A DNA stretch of 64,000 nucleotides from Aphrophora alni. Its lineage: Eukaryota > Arthropoda > Insecta > Hemiptera > Aphrophoridae. Made by a program: the position numbers and the translations under genes. Location of the stretch: NCBI GenBank assembly GCA_963513935.1, contig OY740772.1, positions 101,699,340 through 101,763,339 on the forward strand, written 5' to 3'. A model generated the notes under the pieces. It did no database searches and was not told the origin of the DNA. It worked only from the letters and a program-made list of their open reading frames with translations. Below are positions 63,910 to 64,000 of this stretch, one piece after another (the stretch's first letter is position 1; each line of letters begins with the position of its first letter).

Positions 63910-63980
63910 AGTTGGTGGGCGTCATCGTGGTATTTACCCCGCCCTATAACATAATGTATGATACAAGCAGATCCTCTAAA
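63910..63980 (+). repeat. Dispersed repeat, copy 2 (pair with 51756)
   Basis: Same motif order as 51756-51815, close to the right window edge, so its full length cannot be judged. Confidence 0.6.
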
Positions 63981-64000
63981 TGTAATGATCATAAGTTAGT

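Larger units (their letters stand above)
61552..64000 (-). other. Upstream intron or 5' flank to the window edge
   Basis: AT-rich. Carries the minisatellite at 61721-61892 and the dispersed repeat at 63910. I looked for the missing first half of CUB 1 (a Cys-P-x-Y-P-type exon ending in phase 0) and did not find it, so the intron probably runs off the window. Confidence 0.6.

Noticed and set aside
1..64000. CRISPR arrays, bacterial operons or integrated viral genes
   Set aside because: No regular repeat-spacer pattern, no ribosome-binding-site-led gene clusters and no viral protein motif were seen; the sequence is eukaryotic throughout.

Overview
This is a eukaryotic, strongly AT-rich genomic window that looks like insect or other arthropod nuclear DNA. 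The evidence is a spliced metazoan gene with small exons in kilobase introns, jockey-like non-LTR retrotransposon debris, a Tc1/mariner-type element, short TIR elements ending in CACYCTGTATA, a tRNA-derived SINE-like family, and many (TA)n arrays. The species cannot be named from sequence alone. There are no bacterial-style genes, operons or CRISPR arrays, and I recognised no tRNA or rRNA gene.

One real gene can be supported. It lies on the minus strand in the right third (42,499-61,551) as the six 3'-terminal coding exons of a single-pass membrane protein. All five internal junctions are GT-AG and the codon phases fit exactly, giving 904 codons plus a stop (2,715 nt). The product has an N-terminally cut CUB domain, a classical complete CUB domain, three more CUB or CUB-like modules, an LDL-receptor class A module split by the last intron, a transmembrane helix and a 54-residue basic, His/Asn-rich tail ending DSLC. 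The first exon(s), signal peptide and promoter lie beyond the right edge. I do not assign an orthologue name.

The other roughly 42 kb (1-42,498) hold no convincing host gene. They are AT-rich, mostly intergenic sequence packed with old repeats: a long inverted repeat (2.3-3.9 kb), a related pair at 7.05 and 9.2 kb, a decayed non-LTR reverse transcriptase (22.35-23.2 kb), an inverted dispersed pair (20.7 and 25.6 kb), an internally deleted mariner-like element with TIRs and TA duplications (27.6-28.5 kb), SINE-like fragments and several low-copy repeats shared with the introns.

The introns of the CUB gene show how it grew. The 1,878-bp intron between exons 3 and 4 is about 85% one TIR element, itself split by a 5'-truncated jockey-like LINE with a visible 13-bp target duplication. 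A related repeat without that insertion sits at 7.6-8.06 kb. Other introns hold a second jockey C-terminal fragment, a Penelope-like or ribozyme-like hairpin and an 8-bp minisatellite of about 21 units.
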